Counted from the stretch's first letter, positions 1 through 8,983 are shown. The stretch is 64,000 nucleotides of DNA from Arsukibacterium indicum (GCF_019100565.1 NZ_JAHRID010000001.1:310001-374000); one strand, 5' to 3'. The notes: generated by a model not told the origin, from the sequence alone. Made by a program: numbers and translations.

Positions 1-296
1 GCTGCCGTGCTGAGATAATTATGTCGCAAAAGCAGCAAAGCCTGCAGGTACCCATCGCAGCTATTCAGCAAAGCAGTCAGCAAAATACGCCGCAGGCAGA
101 AGCGCACTATTTTGTCTGGAAAGTGGTAGATAACGTTGCGGTAAAGCAAACCGTTACCCTGGGCATGGCCACAGATATTGCCCAGGAAGTATTAAGCGGC
201 CTTGAGGCCGGTGACGAAGTAGTGGTAGGCCCTGCCCGCACCATGCTGGGCCTGGCAGAAGGACGGCGCCTGAGCACTGAAAGGCAGGAATACTGA
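1..296 (+). CDS. Periplasmic adaptor subunit of ABC efflux pump (MacA/HlyD-like), C-terminal part
   Basis: The reading frame is open to the left edge (in-frame codons from position 3 read C-R-A-E-I-I before the first Met at 21), so this is the C-terminal ~98 residues of a gene that starts outside the window. The segment shows the end of the beta-barrel/membrane-proximal region of an RND/MacA-type membrane fusion protein: a VPIAAI strand, then a VTLGMATD...[12 protein letters not shown] pattern. Such adaptors link an inner-membrane ABC transporter to an outer-membrane TolC-like channel. The stop lies 1 nt before the ATPase start, so it is the first visible member of an operon with the ATPase, permease and a two-component system. 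Assignment rests partly on the following genes. Confidence 0.8.
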   Translation, partial: CRAEIIMSQKQQSLQVPIAAIQQSSQQNTPQAEAHYFVWKVVDNVAVKQTVTLGMATDIAQEVLSGLEAGDEVVVGPARTMLGLAEGRRLSTERQEY

Positions 297-297
297 T

Positions 298-1008
298 ATG
301 AGCAATGCAGTAATTCAGTTGCAACAGGTCAGTAAAAGCTATCAGATGGCGGATGAGACGTTTTATGCGCTGAAACACGTTGACCTGGCCATTACAGAGA
401 ATGACTATGTCGCCATTATCGGCCCTTCCGGCTCCGGTAAGTCCACGTTGATGAACATTCTGGGCTGCCTGGACACGCCCAGCGCCGGTAGCTACCAGCT
501 GGCAAACCGGGATGTTTCAACTATGAATGAGACTGAACTGGCAGAATTGCGCAACGAAGCAGTTGGTTTTATTTTCCAGAGTTTTAATTTGCTGCCACGG
601 GCAACCGTGCTGGCCAATGTTATGCAGCCCCTTATATACCGCCTGATGGCGAACAGTCAGCGCAAAGCACTGGCACTGGACGCACTGAAACGGGTGGGCT
701 TAGCCGATAAAACCGGACATTTGCCTAACCAGTTGTCGGGTGGGCAACGTCAGCGGGTTGCAATCGCCCGGGCCCTGGTTACCCGCCCCCGAATTTTGTT
801 AGGTGATGAGCCTACCGGCAACCTGGACAGCAAAACCACCAAAGATATTATGGCACTGTTTGATCAGCTGCATCAGGAAGGGCATACCATTATTCTGGTG
901 ACCCATGAGCAGGATATTGCTGATCACTGCCAGCGGGTTATCCGGCTGGTTGATGGTGAAATAGAACAGGATTTTCGTCAACCACAGGGAGCCGCCAGCC
1001 ATGCTTAA
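298..1008 (+). CDS. ABC transporter ATP-binding protein, MacB/LolD type
   Basis: A 236-residue ATPase of the MacB/LolD/FtsE class. Visible motifs: Walker A GPSGSGKS near residue 42, Q-loop in [17 protein letters not shown] signature LSGGQRQR, Walker [14 protein letters not shown], and switch His in ILVTHEQD. In E. coli MacB the ATPase and permease are fused; here they are separate proteins. It energises the permease encoded immediately downstream (8-nt overlap), and with the adaptor upstream would form a tripartite pump that moves substrate from the periplasm through an outer-membrane duct. The substrate (macrolide, peptide, lipoprotein or siderophore) cannot be deduced. The neighbouring LytTR two-component system suggests regulated expression. 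Confidence 0.93.
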   Translation: MSNAVIQLQQVSKSYQMADETFYALKHVDLAITENDYVAIIGPSGSGKSTLMNILGCLDTPSAGSYQLANRDVSTMNETELAELRNEAVGFIFQSFNLLPRATVLANVMQPLIYRLMANSQRKALALDALKRVGLADKTGHLPNQLSGGQRQRVAIARALVTRPRILLGDEPTGNLDSKTTKDIMALFDQLHQEGHTIILVTHEQDIADHCQRVIRLVDGEIEQDFRQPQGAASHA

Positions 1009-2239
1009 ATTGCTGCATGCCAGCTTTGAAGGCAGCAAAGCGGCTTTTGCCTCTATTCGTGCCCATGGCCTGCGCAGCGCATTAACTACCCTGGGTATTA
1101 TTATTGGTGTGGCAGCCGTGATTACCGTGGTTGCCATTATGCAGGGCCTAAGCCACAGCATTACCAGTCAGCTGGATGATTTAGGCAGCGATATGATTAC
1201 GTTGCGCGCCTACACCCCGACTAACCAGCAAATGCTGGGTATTCAGAACCGGCTGCATTATGACGATTTTCTGCTGCTTAAAAGCCGGGTAAGCAATGTT
1301 GAGGATATGACCGCCAGTATGCAGGCGTTCAGTATGGGCTCGCAGGTACAATATGGCCGTAATACTGCCCGCTCGCAGATAATCGGCACCGACAGCAGTT
1401 ATCAGAATGTGGTGCGGGTGTATCCTGAAGCCGGCCGGTTCTTATCGGCCAGCGATGATGATCGCCGGCGCAGGGTGGCTTTTATTGGTTCGTCTTTGAT
1501 TAAACAACTGGATTTACCCGAAAATCCGGTTGGCGAATTTATCAACTTATCCGGTGACTGGTTCCGGATAATTGGCGTAGCAGAAACCCGCGGCAGTATG
1601 TTTGGGTTTGATCAGGATAACTATATTATTGCCCCGTTCAGCACTATCCGCTCATTAAGTGGCGAGCGCGCTGAGCGCAATATCGATGTGATGTTCCGCC
1701 CGGCAGCCGGCGCTGATGCCCAGCAGATCCAGCAGCAAATGCGTGCCATATTACGCCAGCACTATAAGCTGGCGGCAGATGAGCCCGATCCGTTTGAATT
1801 TGTCAGTGCCGAGCGAATGATCGAACAATTTAATACCATAACCCGCACCATAACTCTGGTAGCCGGTGGTGTGGTTAGTATCAGCCTGCTGGTTGGCGGT
1901 ATTGGTGTAATGAATATTATGCTGGTATCGGTTACCGAGCGTACCCGCGAAATTGGCATTGTCAAAGCGCTGGGCGCTACCCCGCAATTTATTCTAATCC
2001 AGTTTCTGGTAGAAGCATTGGTGCTGTCTTTGTTCGGCGGCATTATTGGCTTGGCGCTGGGTGCGGGAGTGGCAAGTTTTATCGGCCTGATGATGCCGGC
2101 CATGCCCGAAGCGCTCATTCCACTATGGGCAGTAATGCTGGCCGTAGGTTTTACCACCTTAATTGGCGTGGTATTTGGCCTGGCGCCAGCGATTAAAGCC
2201 GCCCGCCTTAACCCGATTGATGCCTTACGTTATGAATGA
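1001..2239 (+). CDS. ABC transporter permease, MacB_PCD-FtsX type
   Basis: A 412-residue permease with the MacB layout: N-terminal cytoplasmic/TM1 segment ([15 protein letters not shown], about residues 28-45), a large periplasmic MacB_PCD domain (about 50-280), then three C-terminal helices forming an FtsX domain, including the conserved stretch [21 protein letters not shown]. This topology is that of mechanotransmission transporters (MacB, LolCE). The start overlaps the ATPase stop by 8 nt and the stop overlaps the following kinase start, so the operon is translationally coupled. Substrate is unknown. Confidence 0.93.
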   Translation: MLKLLHASFEGSKAAFASIRAHGLRSALTTLGIIIGVAAVITVVAIMQGLSHSITSQLDDLGSDMITLRAYTPTNQQMLGIQNRLHYDDFLLLKSRVSNVEDMTASMQAFSMGSQVQYGRNTARSQIIGTDSSYQNVVRVYPEAGRFLSASDDDRRRRVAFIGSSLIKQLDLPENPVGEFINLSGDWFRIIGVAETRGSMFGFDQDNYIIAPFSTIRSLSGERAERNIDVMFRPAAGADAQQIQQQMRAILRQHYKLAADEPDPFEFVSAERMIEQFNTITRTITLVAGGVVSISLLVGGIGVMNIMLVSVTERTREIGIVKALGATPQFILIQFLVEALVLSLFGGIIGLALGAGVASFIGLMMPAMPEALIPLWAVMLAVGFTTLIGVVFGLAPAIKAARLNPIDALRYE

Positions 2240-3353
2240 GCATGTAAGTTACTGGCGCCAGCACTGGCAACTGTGCTGGCAAACTCACCGGGCTTACCGG
2301 ATAGGTCAGTTAGTGACATTTGTGCTCTTCCTCAGCTTTTATTTGCTGTACAGTCTGCCCTTTATCCAGGACGAGCAAAACGGCTTAGTAGTTATTTTTT
2401 TTATTCGCTACCTGCTTGAAGCCATATGCTTTGTACTGGTAAGCCACTTATTGCTGCGCCCGCCACTCAGAATTTTTTATTATCGCGGGTTCAGCCTGGC
2501 TACCGGCATAAAGTATGTGAGCATAATGGCGGTAGCGGCACTGCTGTTGGCGCTGGTCAGTGTGTATATCTCGTTTATACCGGCACTTAACCCAACTGAT
2601 ATGCAGCAAATAGCCGTAATAAATAAAGACAGCGCTGAAGGCCTGCAAATGCACTTTTCCCTGACTACCCTGGTGGTAATGATGTGGTCTATGCATTTTG
2701 GCCTGTATATTCTGTGGAGCTCATTCTATATCGGTTGGCAGATGCGCCAAAGCCGCAAAGCCCTGCAACAGGAAATGCAGCAAGCCCGATTGCAGCAGCT
2801 GACCAACCAGCTTAATCCGCATTTTTTATTCAATGCGTTTAACAGTATCAGAGCGCTTATTTTTGAAGATCAACACAAAGCCGCTGACACCGTTACCCAG
2901 CTGGCTGAATTGTTCAGGGTTCATTTGCAGGCTCACTTAAGGCCCACCGCAAGTTTGCAGGAAGAGTGGTTGCTGTGTCAGCATTTTCTGAAAATTGAAC
3001 AGGTCAGGCTGGAACAGCGCTTGCAGCTTGAGGTAAATATTGATGATGACGTTTTGCAGCAACTACTGCCTACCCTGAGCTTACTTACCCTGCTGGAAAA
3101 TGCTGTAAAACATGGTGTCAGCCCTAACCCGGCGGCCGGAAAAATCAAACTGCGAGCCAGCCGGCAAGGTTCCCGCTGGCAGTTGCAAATATGCAATTCT
3201 GTTGGCGCAGCATCAACCAGCCAGTGCACTGGCACCGGCCTGGCCAACTGTCGCAAACGGCTGCAATTGATGTTTGGCGACCAGGCCCATTTTGAGGCTG
3301 GTCAGAGCAAGGGCCTGTTTATTGTCAGTATCGAGTTACCCTATGCCGAGTAA
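2232..3353 (+). CDS. LytS-like sensor histidine kinase (His_kinase/HATPase)
   Basis: I place the start at the ATG at 2232, which overlaps the permease stop (ATGAATGA), giving 373 residues; a longer frame upstream lies inside the permease gene. About four transmembrane helices (residues ~25-45, 52-75, 95-118, 145-168) are followed by a coiled linker and a PF06580-type kinase core: phospho-acceptor His197 in NQLNPHFLFN and the N-box LLTLLENAVKHG near residue 290. A glycine pair GTGLANCRKRL matches the ATP-lid region. It has no separate periplasmic sensor domain, so it senses something in or near the membrane. The partner regulator overlaps its 3' end by 11 nt. Confidence 0.92.
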   Translation: MNEHVSYWRQHWQLCWQTHRAYRIGQLVTFVLFLSFYLLYSLPFIQDEQNGLVVIFFIRYLLEAICFVLVSHLLLRPPLRIFYYRGFSLATGIKYVSIMAVAALLLALVSVYISFIPALNPTDMQQIAVINKDSAEGLQMHFSLTTLVVMMWSMHFGLYILWSSFYIGWQMRQSRKALQQEMQQARLQQLTNQLNPHFLFNAFNSIRALIFEDQHKAADTVTQLAELFRVHLQAHLRPTASLQEEWLLCQHFLKIEQVRLEQRLQLEVNIDDDVLQQLLPTLSLLTLLENAVKHGVSPNPAAGKIKLRASRQGSRWQLQICNSVGAASTSQCTGTGLANCRKRLQLMFGDQAHFEAGQSKGLFIVSIELPYAE

Positions 3354-4095
3354 ATTTAAAACCCTGATTGTTGATGATGAACGGCTGGCCCGCAATGAGC
3401 TGAAGCGCTTGTTGCAGGCTCATCCTGAATGTGAGGTGGTAGCCGAAGCCAGCAGTGCCGCTGAAGCGCGGGCAATAATGGCAAAACAGACGATTGATTT
3501 GGTTTTTCTTGATATTCATATGCCGGAAGTAACTGGAATTGAGCTGGCAAATGACATTCCGGCCAATATCCGCTTTGTGTTTGTGACAGCGTTTAACAGC
3601 TATGCCCTGGACGCCTTTTCGTTAAATGCGGTTGATTATTTGCTAAAACCTGTTGTACCAGAGCGTTTGGCAAAAACCATTGGCCGCCTGCCGGTGCCCG
3701 ACAACAATCACAAACATACTGATCAACAAGAGCATCAGCTTACTAACAACTTTTTACCTGAACATCACGGTATTTTATTGAAGTTTGGCGATATTAACCG
3801 GATTGTCCGTCTACACGAGATTTATCGTTTTGAGTGTATTGGCAATCATGCCGCCGTTTACTCGGCTTACGGTAAAAGCTTTATTCATAGCTCACTGGCC
3901 AGAATTGAACAAAAATTAGACCCGGCATTTTTCTTTAAAACCAGCCGGGCTGACATTGTCCGGCTGGATGCAATTGAACATATTGAAGCGGGTATCAGCG
4001 CTGGTTCTATGCTGGCGGTGCTACGGGATGGCCAGCAAATTGAAGTAAGCCGGCGCCAGACCCAGCAGCTGCGCCAGCTTTTCAGTGGTATTTAA
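3343..4095 (+). CDS. LytTR-family response regulator
   Basis: Start taken at the ATG at 3343 (MPSKFKTLIVDDER), 11 nt inside the kinase gene; this gives 250 residues. The receiver domain occupies residues ~6-120 with acidic pair Asp11/Asp12, phospho-acceptor Asp57 in LVFLDIHMPE, Thr in FVTAFNSYA and Lys in YLLKPV. A LytTR DNA-binding domain follows at ~150-248 (LKFGDINRIVRLHEIYRFECIGN...). Regulators of this AlgR/AgrA/LytR class bind direct repeats upstream of target promoters. By position it probably controls the ABC export operon it ends. Its stop lies 3 nt from the stop of convergent yfiF. Confidence 0.93.
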   Translation: MPSKFKTLIVDDERLARNELKRLLQAHPECEVVAEASSAAEARAIMAKQTIDLVFLDIHMPEVTGIELANDIPANIRFVFVTAFNSYALDAFSLNAVDYLLKPVVPERLAKTIGRLPVPDNNHKHTDQQEHQLTNNFLPEHHGILLKFGDINRIVRLHEIYRFECIGNHAAVYSAYGKSFIHSSLARIEQKLDPAFFFKTSRADIVRLDAIEHIEAGISAGSMLAVLRDGQQIEVSRRQTQQLRQLFSGI

Positions 4096-4098
4096 CCG

Positions 4099-4947
4099 TT
4101 AGCCACCATGCTGGCGGTACCACTCGCCAACGATTAAACTGGCGGCCACGCTAACGTTCAACGACTCAACCTTACCACTACCGGGAATTTGCAACGCAAT
4201 ATCAGCCCGGCTGGACACGGCTTTTGACACACCAAACATCTCTTCACCGAATACAATCACCACCTTTTGCGGCAATGCTGTCTGATAAAGTGACAGGCCG
4301 CCATGGCTGGAGGTCGTCACCAGGCTATAGCCCGCCTGCTTACATAACTGCAGCGCTAACGGCATATCATCACAACTTAACGGTGTAATAAATTCGCCGC
4401 CGCCTTCTGCTGTACGCAGCGCTGCACCAGATTGCAATAATTGTGGCTCGCGCATAATAATGCCGGTAACACCAAAATGGGCACAGGTACGGGCAATCGC
4501 TCCTAAATTGTGCGGGTTACCTACGCCATCCAGCGCCAGCAAACAATCCTGGCGGAGTTTGGTCTGGTTTAAATAACCGGCAATACTGATAATTGGCTTT
4601 CGCTTAACCAAAAGCACAATGCCACCATGGTGCTGACTGGCCGCGACTTTCTCAAGTTCAGCATCTTCAACAATATGATAGGCTTTTTTAGCAGCGGCTA
4701 AGTACTTCATTACATCAGCAAACTTAGCGGCCAGCTGCTGCGATATATATAGCCGGATAACAGCTTCAGGTCGCTGATTAAACAACACCCTGCAGGCGTT
4801 TTCACCATACACCTTGCTTTCATCACCCTGCCCCGATTTTACCGCTGACGTGCGTTTTGGGCTGGTAGCTCCTGACTTATCAGCTCTGGTCCAGGGTTTT
4901 TGCAATGGTTTAGACGTTTTGCCTTTTTGGGGGCGGTGTTGAGACAT
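4099..4947 (-). CDS. yfiF: SpoU/TrmH-family RNA 2'-O-methyltransferase, YfiF-like
   Basis: A 282-residue SPOUT methyltransferase. The first ~45 residues are basic and low complexity; an RNA 2'-O-ribose methyltransferase substrate-binding domain follows (VYGENACRVLFNQRPEAV...HQGG-like HHGGIV) and then the SpoU knot domain with the three family motifs: LDGVGNPHNLGAIARTCAHFG, IVFGEEMFGVS and IPGSGKVESLNVSVAASL. The NPHNLGAI and RTAEGGGE wording is closer to E. coli YfiF than to RlmB or TrmL. The RNA target of YfiF is not established to my knowledge. It stands alone on the minus strand, convergent with the response regulator. Confidence 0.9.
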   Translation of the reverse strand: MSQHRPQKGKTSKPLQKPWTRADKSGATSPKRTSAVKSGQGDESKVYGENACRVLFNQRPEAVIRLYISQQLAAKFADVMKYLAAAKKAYHIVEDAELEKVAASQHHGGIVLLVKRKPIISIAGYLNQTKLRQDCLLALDGVGNPHNLGAIARTCAHFGVTGIIMREPQLLQSGAALRTAEGGGEFITPLSCDDMPLALQLCKQAGYSLVTTSSHGGLSLYQTALPQKVVIVFGEEMFGVSKAVSSRADIALQIPGSGKVESLNVSVAASLIVGEWYRQHGG

Positions 4948-5109
4948 GACATTTCCTGCGCGAAAGGGCTTTACTGATTAATAGCCGCGATTTTAGCAGC
5001 TCCCGAAGTGTAATGGCCATTTCTTTACCCGGCAAATCACAAAACTGGTTAATTATTAATCAATTACGTCAGTTATTTTTACAATTTTTCGTTGCCTACC
5101 TTTACAGTT

Positions 5110-5138
5110 TTTATATGCCTATGATTTATAAATATAAT
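5110..5138 (+). promoter_or_regulatory. Sigma-70-like promoter of the PEP-CTERM protease gene
   Basis: A perfect -10 TATAAT (5133-5138) lies 17 nt from a partial -35 TTTATA (5110-5115, 4 of 6). This predicts a start near 5145 and a ~70-nt leader ending with the ribosome site AGGGAA (5207-5212) before the ATG at 5218. The 4948-5217 gap is otherwise AT-rich and empty. Prediction from sequence only. Confidence 0.5.
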
Positions 5139-5217
5139 TTTAAAGGCACAATTATTGCTTAAGGGAGCCGGATAACAATAAGAGTGTCAGTTTTTTTAAT
5201 AATTTTAGGGAATAATA

Positions 5218-6168
5218 ATGAAAAAGATCCTGTTAGCTACCCTGCTGTTTACTGTGGCAGGCGTGTCTGAAGCCGGCGTAATTCGTCATGACGTTAATGA
5301 TCAGTTATACCGTGATTTAGCCCAGCAAACTCAGTTTGCGCCAGTTGGTGATTTGTTGACGGGTAGCGGTAACACTTTTACCTCCAGGTGCTCAGCCACT
5401 TTAATCAGTTCACAGTTTGTGCTGACAGCAGCGCACTGTTTAGATGATCCACTTACTAATCTGGTCCGCTTTGCAGTTGGTGGCGATTTTTATTTTGGTT
5501 TAGATTGGGTGGTTCACGAAAACTGGGACCCTGCAGCATCATTGTTTGCGGGTTGGGATATTGCCTTGCTGAAGCTGGATCGCAAAGTTACAAATGTAAC
5601 AGCGGCTAAACTTTACACTGGCAACAGTGAAATTGGCAAAATTGGCACCCATGTTGGCTTTGGCACTACTGGTAATGGCTTAACAGGCGTTAACGCTTCT
5701 TCAGGCACCAAGCGCGCCGGCCATAATGAAATCGATGAGTTAAACTTTGCAGGCGAAGGCCACGGCCGGATTCTGTGGAATGACTTTGATGCGCCGGCGG
5801 GCACTGATGCCAGCCAAGGAACAGGCCTGGTAAACAATAGCAGTTATCTTCTCAATCCATTTGCAGCGTATCGCCGCAGTTCTGGTTTAGCCTTAGATCT
5901 GGAAATGGGTATTGCCCCAGGTGACAGCGGTGGCGGTTATTTTCTGCAGGAAAATGATCAGTGGTACCTTGCAGGTGTTCACTCATTTGGTGCGGCAGTC
6001 GACGGTTTTGCCACTAACTTTGGCTATGGTGATTTTTCCGGTTCAACCCGGGTTAGTTCATTCAACAGCTGGATTGCAGATACCAGAGCCACTATGGTGC
6101 CAGAGCCAGGTTCACTGTTTATCCTGATGATGGGGCTTTTCGGTATGATTACCCTGCGTCGTCGCTAA
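5218..6168 (+). CDS. Secreted trypsin-like (S1) serine protease with PEP-CTERM sorting tail
   Basis: A 316-residue protein: signal peptide ending near residue 19 (VSEA-G), a chymotrypsin-fold domain, and a PEP-CTERM tail at ~293-316 (VPEPGSL, hydrophobic helix, RRR end). Catalytic triad visible: His73 in LTAAHC, Asp114 in DIALLKL, Ser237 in GDSGGG. PEP-CTERM proteins are recognised in the inner membrane by an exosortase (EpsH family) and usually end up in or on exopolysaccharide. No exosortase is in this window, so the sorting enzyme must be elsewhere. Single gene with its own predicted promoter; its stop overlaps by 4 nt the stop of the convergent small protein gene. Confidence 0.92.
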   Translation: MKKILLATLLFTVAGVSEAGVIRHDVNDQLYRDLAQQTQFAPVGDLLTGSGNTFTSRCSATLISSQFVLTAAHCLDDPLTNLVRFAVGGDFYFGLDWVVHENWDPAASLFAGWDIALLKLDRKVTNVTAAKLYTGNSEIGKIGTHVGFGTTGNGLTGVNASSGTKRAGHNEIDELNFAGEGHGRILWNDFDAPAGTDASQGTGLVNNSSYLLNPFAAYRRSSGLALDLEMGIAPGDSGGGYFLQENDQWYLAGVHSFGAAVDGFATNFGYGDFSGSTRVSSFNSWIADTRATMVPEPGSLFILMMGLFGMITLRRR

Positions 6169-6557
6169 TTAGTCAATGGCACTACAGAACCGGCCTTAAC
6201 TGGCTGGTTCCGTTGCCAGTAAGATTGCGCAACACCGTCGACCTTTCTGATAGCATATTCTGTTTGTTTAATTTTTCTGATCGCAGCCTCGGTAAACACG
6301 CCCTGATCAGCCTGCCCCTCTGCCAGTTTTACCTCTATTACCCGGCCGTCCGGCCCCACGTGAATATCAAATAACATAATGACAACTTGCTCTGGCTGAA
6401 TCTTGTCATCAATAGCGTAATTAAATGTTGCAGAGGTACCAACGGGGTTATCAGTGGATTGTTCTGAACAGGCAAAACCAGCCACCAGACATCCGACGAT
6501 AACGATAACGATAACGATAACGATAAATTTGCCATTTTTTAAGAAAAAGTCAGTCAT
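6165..6557 (-). CDS. Small membrane-anchored protein, weak TonB C-terminal resemblance
   Basis: Start chosen at the ATG at 6557 because it has a ribosome site (AAAGAGAAC) ~5 nt upstream; the frame is open further up but encodes implausible sequence overlapping the rlmJ promoter region. The 130-residue product begins MTDFFLKNGK, then a membrane helix made of Ile-Val dipeptides (encoded by a hexanucleotide repeat), possibly a lipoprotein-like FACS cysteine, then a soluble domain. That domain (VVIMLFDIHVGPDGRVIEVKL...GVFTEAAIRKI) resembles the strand-turn-strand of TonB C-terminal domains, including the position of the P-D-G-R turn. No Pro-rich spacer is present. Function unknown; the TonB link is tentative. 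Confidence 0.6.
   Translation of the reverse strand: MTDFFLKNGKFIVIVIVIVIVGCLVAGFACSEQSTDNPVGTSATFNYAIDDKIQPEQVVIMLFDIHVGPDGRVIEVKLAEGQADQGVFTEAAIRKIKQTEYAIRKVDGVAQSYWQRNQPVKAGSVVPLTN
6497..6526. repeat. Five tandem copies of hexanucleotide CGATAA inside a coding region
   Basis: Positions 6497-6526 hold five perfect CGATAA units (TTATCG on the coding minus strand). Each unit encodes Ile-Val, and together they form most of the transmembrane helix of the small protein at 6165-6557. Unit gain or loss would keep the frame and lengthen or shorten the helix by two residues. Confidence 0.95.
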
Positions 6558-6744
6558 TTTGTTCTCTTTGCATGCTGCAATACTATTCAGCCAGACGCAT
6601 AACTTTGCTAACGCGTTTGCAAGGGCTGGCGATAAAATTGGCTGATAGTAGCATTGCCGTGATGCTATTACTTGTATTTTTCCGCTACCCCAGTATCCTT
6701 GGCGGCAATATCGCAAAGTGTCAGTAAATCAGGGCCAGAACAGC

Positions 6745-7608
6745 ATGCTCAGTTATCGTCACAGTTACCATGCCGGCAATCATGCCGATGTGTTAAAACA
6801 TCTGGTACAGGTAACCATTCTTGATTATCTGCTGCAAAAAGATAAGCCGCTTTGCTATCACGACAGCCACGCTGGCGCTGGTTTATATAGCCTTGGCAGT
6901 GAGCAGGCGCAAAAAACCGCTGAATATCAGCAGGGTATTGGCAGGCTATGGCAGTATCAGGCTAAATCTGCGCCGCTGTCCCGTTATTTATCACTTATAA
7001 ACACGCTTAACCCGGCCGGTGATCTGGCGTTTTACCCGGGCTCGCCAAAAATTGCTGAGTTGATGTTGCGGCCACAGGACACGATACAGGCCACTGAACT
7101 GCACCCCAGTGATTTTCCAATTTTGCAAAACCAGTTTGCCCGGCGCCGCCGCAGCCGGATTGAAAACATCGATGCTTATGCGGGCTTTAAAGCCATGTTG
7201 CCACCACTGGTTAAACGTGGCCTGGTGCTGCTGGATCCACCCTATGAGCTAAAAACGGAATACCACGATCTGGTCGCAGGCCTTACCGAAGCCTACCGCC
7301 GCTTTCCGCAGGCAACCTATGCCATCTGGTACCCGGTAATTGAAAGACCAGCCGTTGAAGCCTTTATTGCTGCTATTGTTGGCACCGGCATTAAAAACCA
7401 ATTGCGGATAGAATACTGTCCTTACCCTGATAAAGCCGGTTTTGGCATGAGTGGCAGTGGCATGCTGGTGCTAAATCCACCCTATACCCTGGCAACAGAT
7501 ATGCGCGAAGCGTTAACCGAGCTTGCCCCGCTGCTGGCTGGCACAACACCGGCTACAGCTGATGATGCCAGATTGCTCTGGCAGGTAAGCCAGTTAGTTG
7601 GGGAATAA
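6745..7608 (+). CDS. rlmJ: 23S rRNA (adenine-2030-N6)-methyltransferase RlmJ
   Basis: Start set at the ATG at 6745, where the conserved family N-terminus MLSYRHSYHAGNHADVLKH begins, giving 287 residues as in other RlmJ proteins. The SAM-dependent Rossmann domain contains the insertion typical of RlmJ, and the catalytic N6-adenine motif is DPPYE (LLDPPYELKTEY). The second half carries GMSGSGMLVLNPPY, also diagnostic. It methylates A2030 of 23S rRNA. The S1 nuclease gene follows 7 nt after its stop, so the two may share a transcript. Confidence 0.95.
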   Translation: MLSYRHSYHAGNHADVLKHLVQVTILDYLLQKDKPLCYHDSHAGAGLYSLGSEQAQKTAEYQQGIGRLWQYQAKSAPLSRYLSLINTLNPAGDLAFYPGSPKIAELMLRPQDTIQATELHPSDFPILQNQFARRRRSRIENIDAYAGFKAMLPPLVKRGLVLLDPPYELKTEYHDLVAGLTEAYRRFPQATYAIWYPVIERPAVEAFIAAIVGTGIKNQLRIEYCPYPDKAGFGMSGSGMLVLNPPYTLATDMREALTELAPLLAGTTPATADDARLLWQVSQLVGE

Positions 7609-7615
7609 CACTGTG

Positions 7616-8416
7616 ATGTTGTTCAGTTTTCTCAGAAACCCACTGGCTTTTGCTATTGTCAGTTTGCTGCTGGCGGGCCTCAGTACAGATGCCCGGGCGT
7701 TTGGCCGCACCGGCCACATCATGATTTGCAATATGAGCTATCAGCTGGTGCAGCCGGCCACCCGCCAAAAACTGGATCAGTTAATTCAAACAACACCCTA
7801 TCAGCAGTTTGGCCCCGCTTGCGTATGGCCGGACGACGTTCGCTCGCAAGATGAATTTGCCTGGACTAAACCGCATCACTATATCAACCTGCAGCGCGGT
7901 GAAACGGTCGTTACCCGCAGCCACTGCCCGGAAGTCGGCTGTGTGGTATCGGCAATCGAAGATATGCAAAAAAGACTGCAACACGATCAGCAAGACTGGC
8001 AGGCCCTGCTTTTTTTAAGCCACTATATTAGCGATCTGCATCAGCCTTTACATGTCAGCTTTGCTGATGATTTAGGGGGTAACCGCACAGCCGTGTATTT
8101 TTATGGCGAGCCGTCTAATTTGCATGGGGTTTGGGACACAAATATGCTGAGTAAACTGGGCTATAACGAGCCGGAAAAACAGCAACAGCTGTTTGGCCGC
8201 CTTACCCAGCAACAGCAACAACAATGGCAGCAAAGCGACCTGATGACCTGGACCAACGAGTCGGCGACTATCACGATTGGCCTTTATCAGGATTACCGGC
8301 CAGGCATGTTAATTGATGATGCATACCTTGCCAGACATCAGCCAGTGCTGGAGCAACGTTTGCTGCAAGCGGCAGTGCGGCTGGCTGCCACCCTGGATAA
8401 ATTGTTAGCAGAGTAA
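7616..8416 (+). CDS. Secreted S1/P1-type zinc-dependent nuclease
   Basis: Start at the ATG at 7616, preceded by GGGGAATAA; 266 residues. A signal peptide ends at DARA, leaving a mature N-terminus FGRTGH. Zinc ligands of the S1-P1 family can be read: His6 of the mature chain (GRTGH), Asp in WPDDVR, His in KPHHYINL, the HYISDLHQPLH cluster, and NLHGVWD. The family coordinates zinc partly through the free N-terminal amine of mature residue 1, which is normally Trp; here it is Phe. Cys pairs (ICN, PAC; HCPEVGC) suit disulfides of an exported protein. It degrades single-stranded nucleic acids and 3'-nucleotides outside the cytoplasm, likely for phosphate and nucleoside scavenging. Confidence 0.92.
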   Translation: MLFSFLRNPLAFAIVSLLLAGLSTDARAFGRTGHIMICNMSYQLVQPATRQKLDQLIQTTPYQQFGPACVWPDDVRSQDEFAWTKPHHYINLQRGETVVTRSHCPEVGCVVSAIEDMQKRLQHDQQDWQALLFLSHYISDLHQPLHVSFADDLGGNRTAVYFYGEPSNLHGVWDTNMLSKLGYNEPEKQQQLFGRLTQQQQQQWQQSDLMTWTNESATITIGLYQDYRPGMLIDDAYLARHQPVLEQRLLQAAVRLAATLDKLLAE

Positions 8417-8437
8417 CAGCAGAGAAAGCAGATTTAA

Positions 8438-8983
8438 CTAGCGCAACCAGCCTTTGCTGATCTGGCGAAAACTGTCATGATCGCCACGCTCCAGCCACTC
8501 AAAGGCCAGCATCTCTTTACTGATGATCTGACACCCGGCCTGCTGCATCCGGCTTAGTGCCAGTTGCTTGTTTTCAACGGTACGCGAACCAACGGCTTCT
8601 GCCACCACAAACACCTGAAAACCTGCAGCCAGTAAATCAGATACTGTTTGCAGCACACAGACATGGCTTTCGGTGCCAATAATCACTATTTGCTTACGGC
8701 TAAGACTCAGCAGCTTGTGTTGTACCTCAGGTTCTCGCCAGGCACTGAAATGAATTTTTTCAATAACAACGTCATCGGGTAGCAGCTCACGCAAACCCGG
8801 TACGGTATGGCCCAAGCCTTTTGTGTAATGCTCGGTGGCCAGCAACGGAATATCAAGCTGCAACGCCACCTGTAATACCCAGGCGGCAGCCTGCTCCACC
8901 GACCTGGTATCAAATATTGCCGGAGCCAGCTTTTGCTGAATATCGATCAGCAGCACCATACTATCGTTAGCGTTTACTAACAT
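8438..8983 (-). CDS. Isochorismatase-family cysteine hydrolase (YcaC/nicotinamidase-like)
   Basis: A 181-residue single-domain hydrolase. The catalytic triad of the family is visible as Asp14 (VLLIDIQQKL), Lys76 (IEKIHFSAW) and Cys109 (ESHVCVLQT), with the cis-peptide preceding the nucleophile helix. Most proteins of this subgroup have unproven substrates; a true isochorismatase or nicotinamidase is unlikely because their metal and substrate loops are not evident. It stands alone between the convergent nuclease gene and the anti-sigma gene. Confidence 0.87.
   Translation of the reverse strand: MLVNANDSMVLLIDIQQKLAPAIFDTRSVEQAAAWVLQVALQLDIPLLATEHYTKGLGHTVPGLRELLPDDVVIEKIHFSAWREPEVQHKLLSLSRKQIVIIGTESHVCVLQTVSDLLAAGFQVFVVAEAVGSRTVENKQLALSRMQQAGCQIISKEMLAFEWLERGDHDSFRQISKGWLR

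Noticed and set aside
2525-2537. GGCGGTAGCGG resembling the ops (RfaH) element GGCGGTAGCGT
   Set aside because: It lies in the middle of the histidine kinase coding sequence, far from any glycan operon leader, so the match is most likely chance.
6497-6526. CGATAA repeat as an on/off phase-variation tract
   Set aside because: A six-base unit cannot shift the reading frame; only helix length could vary.
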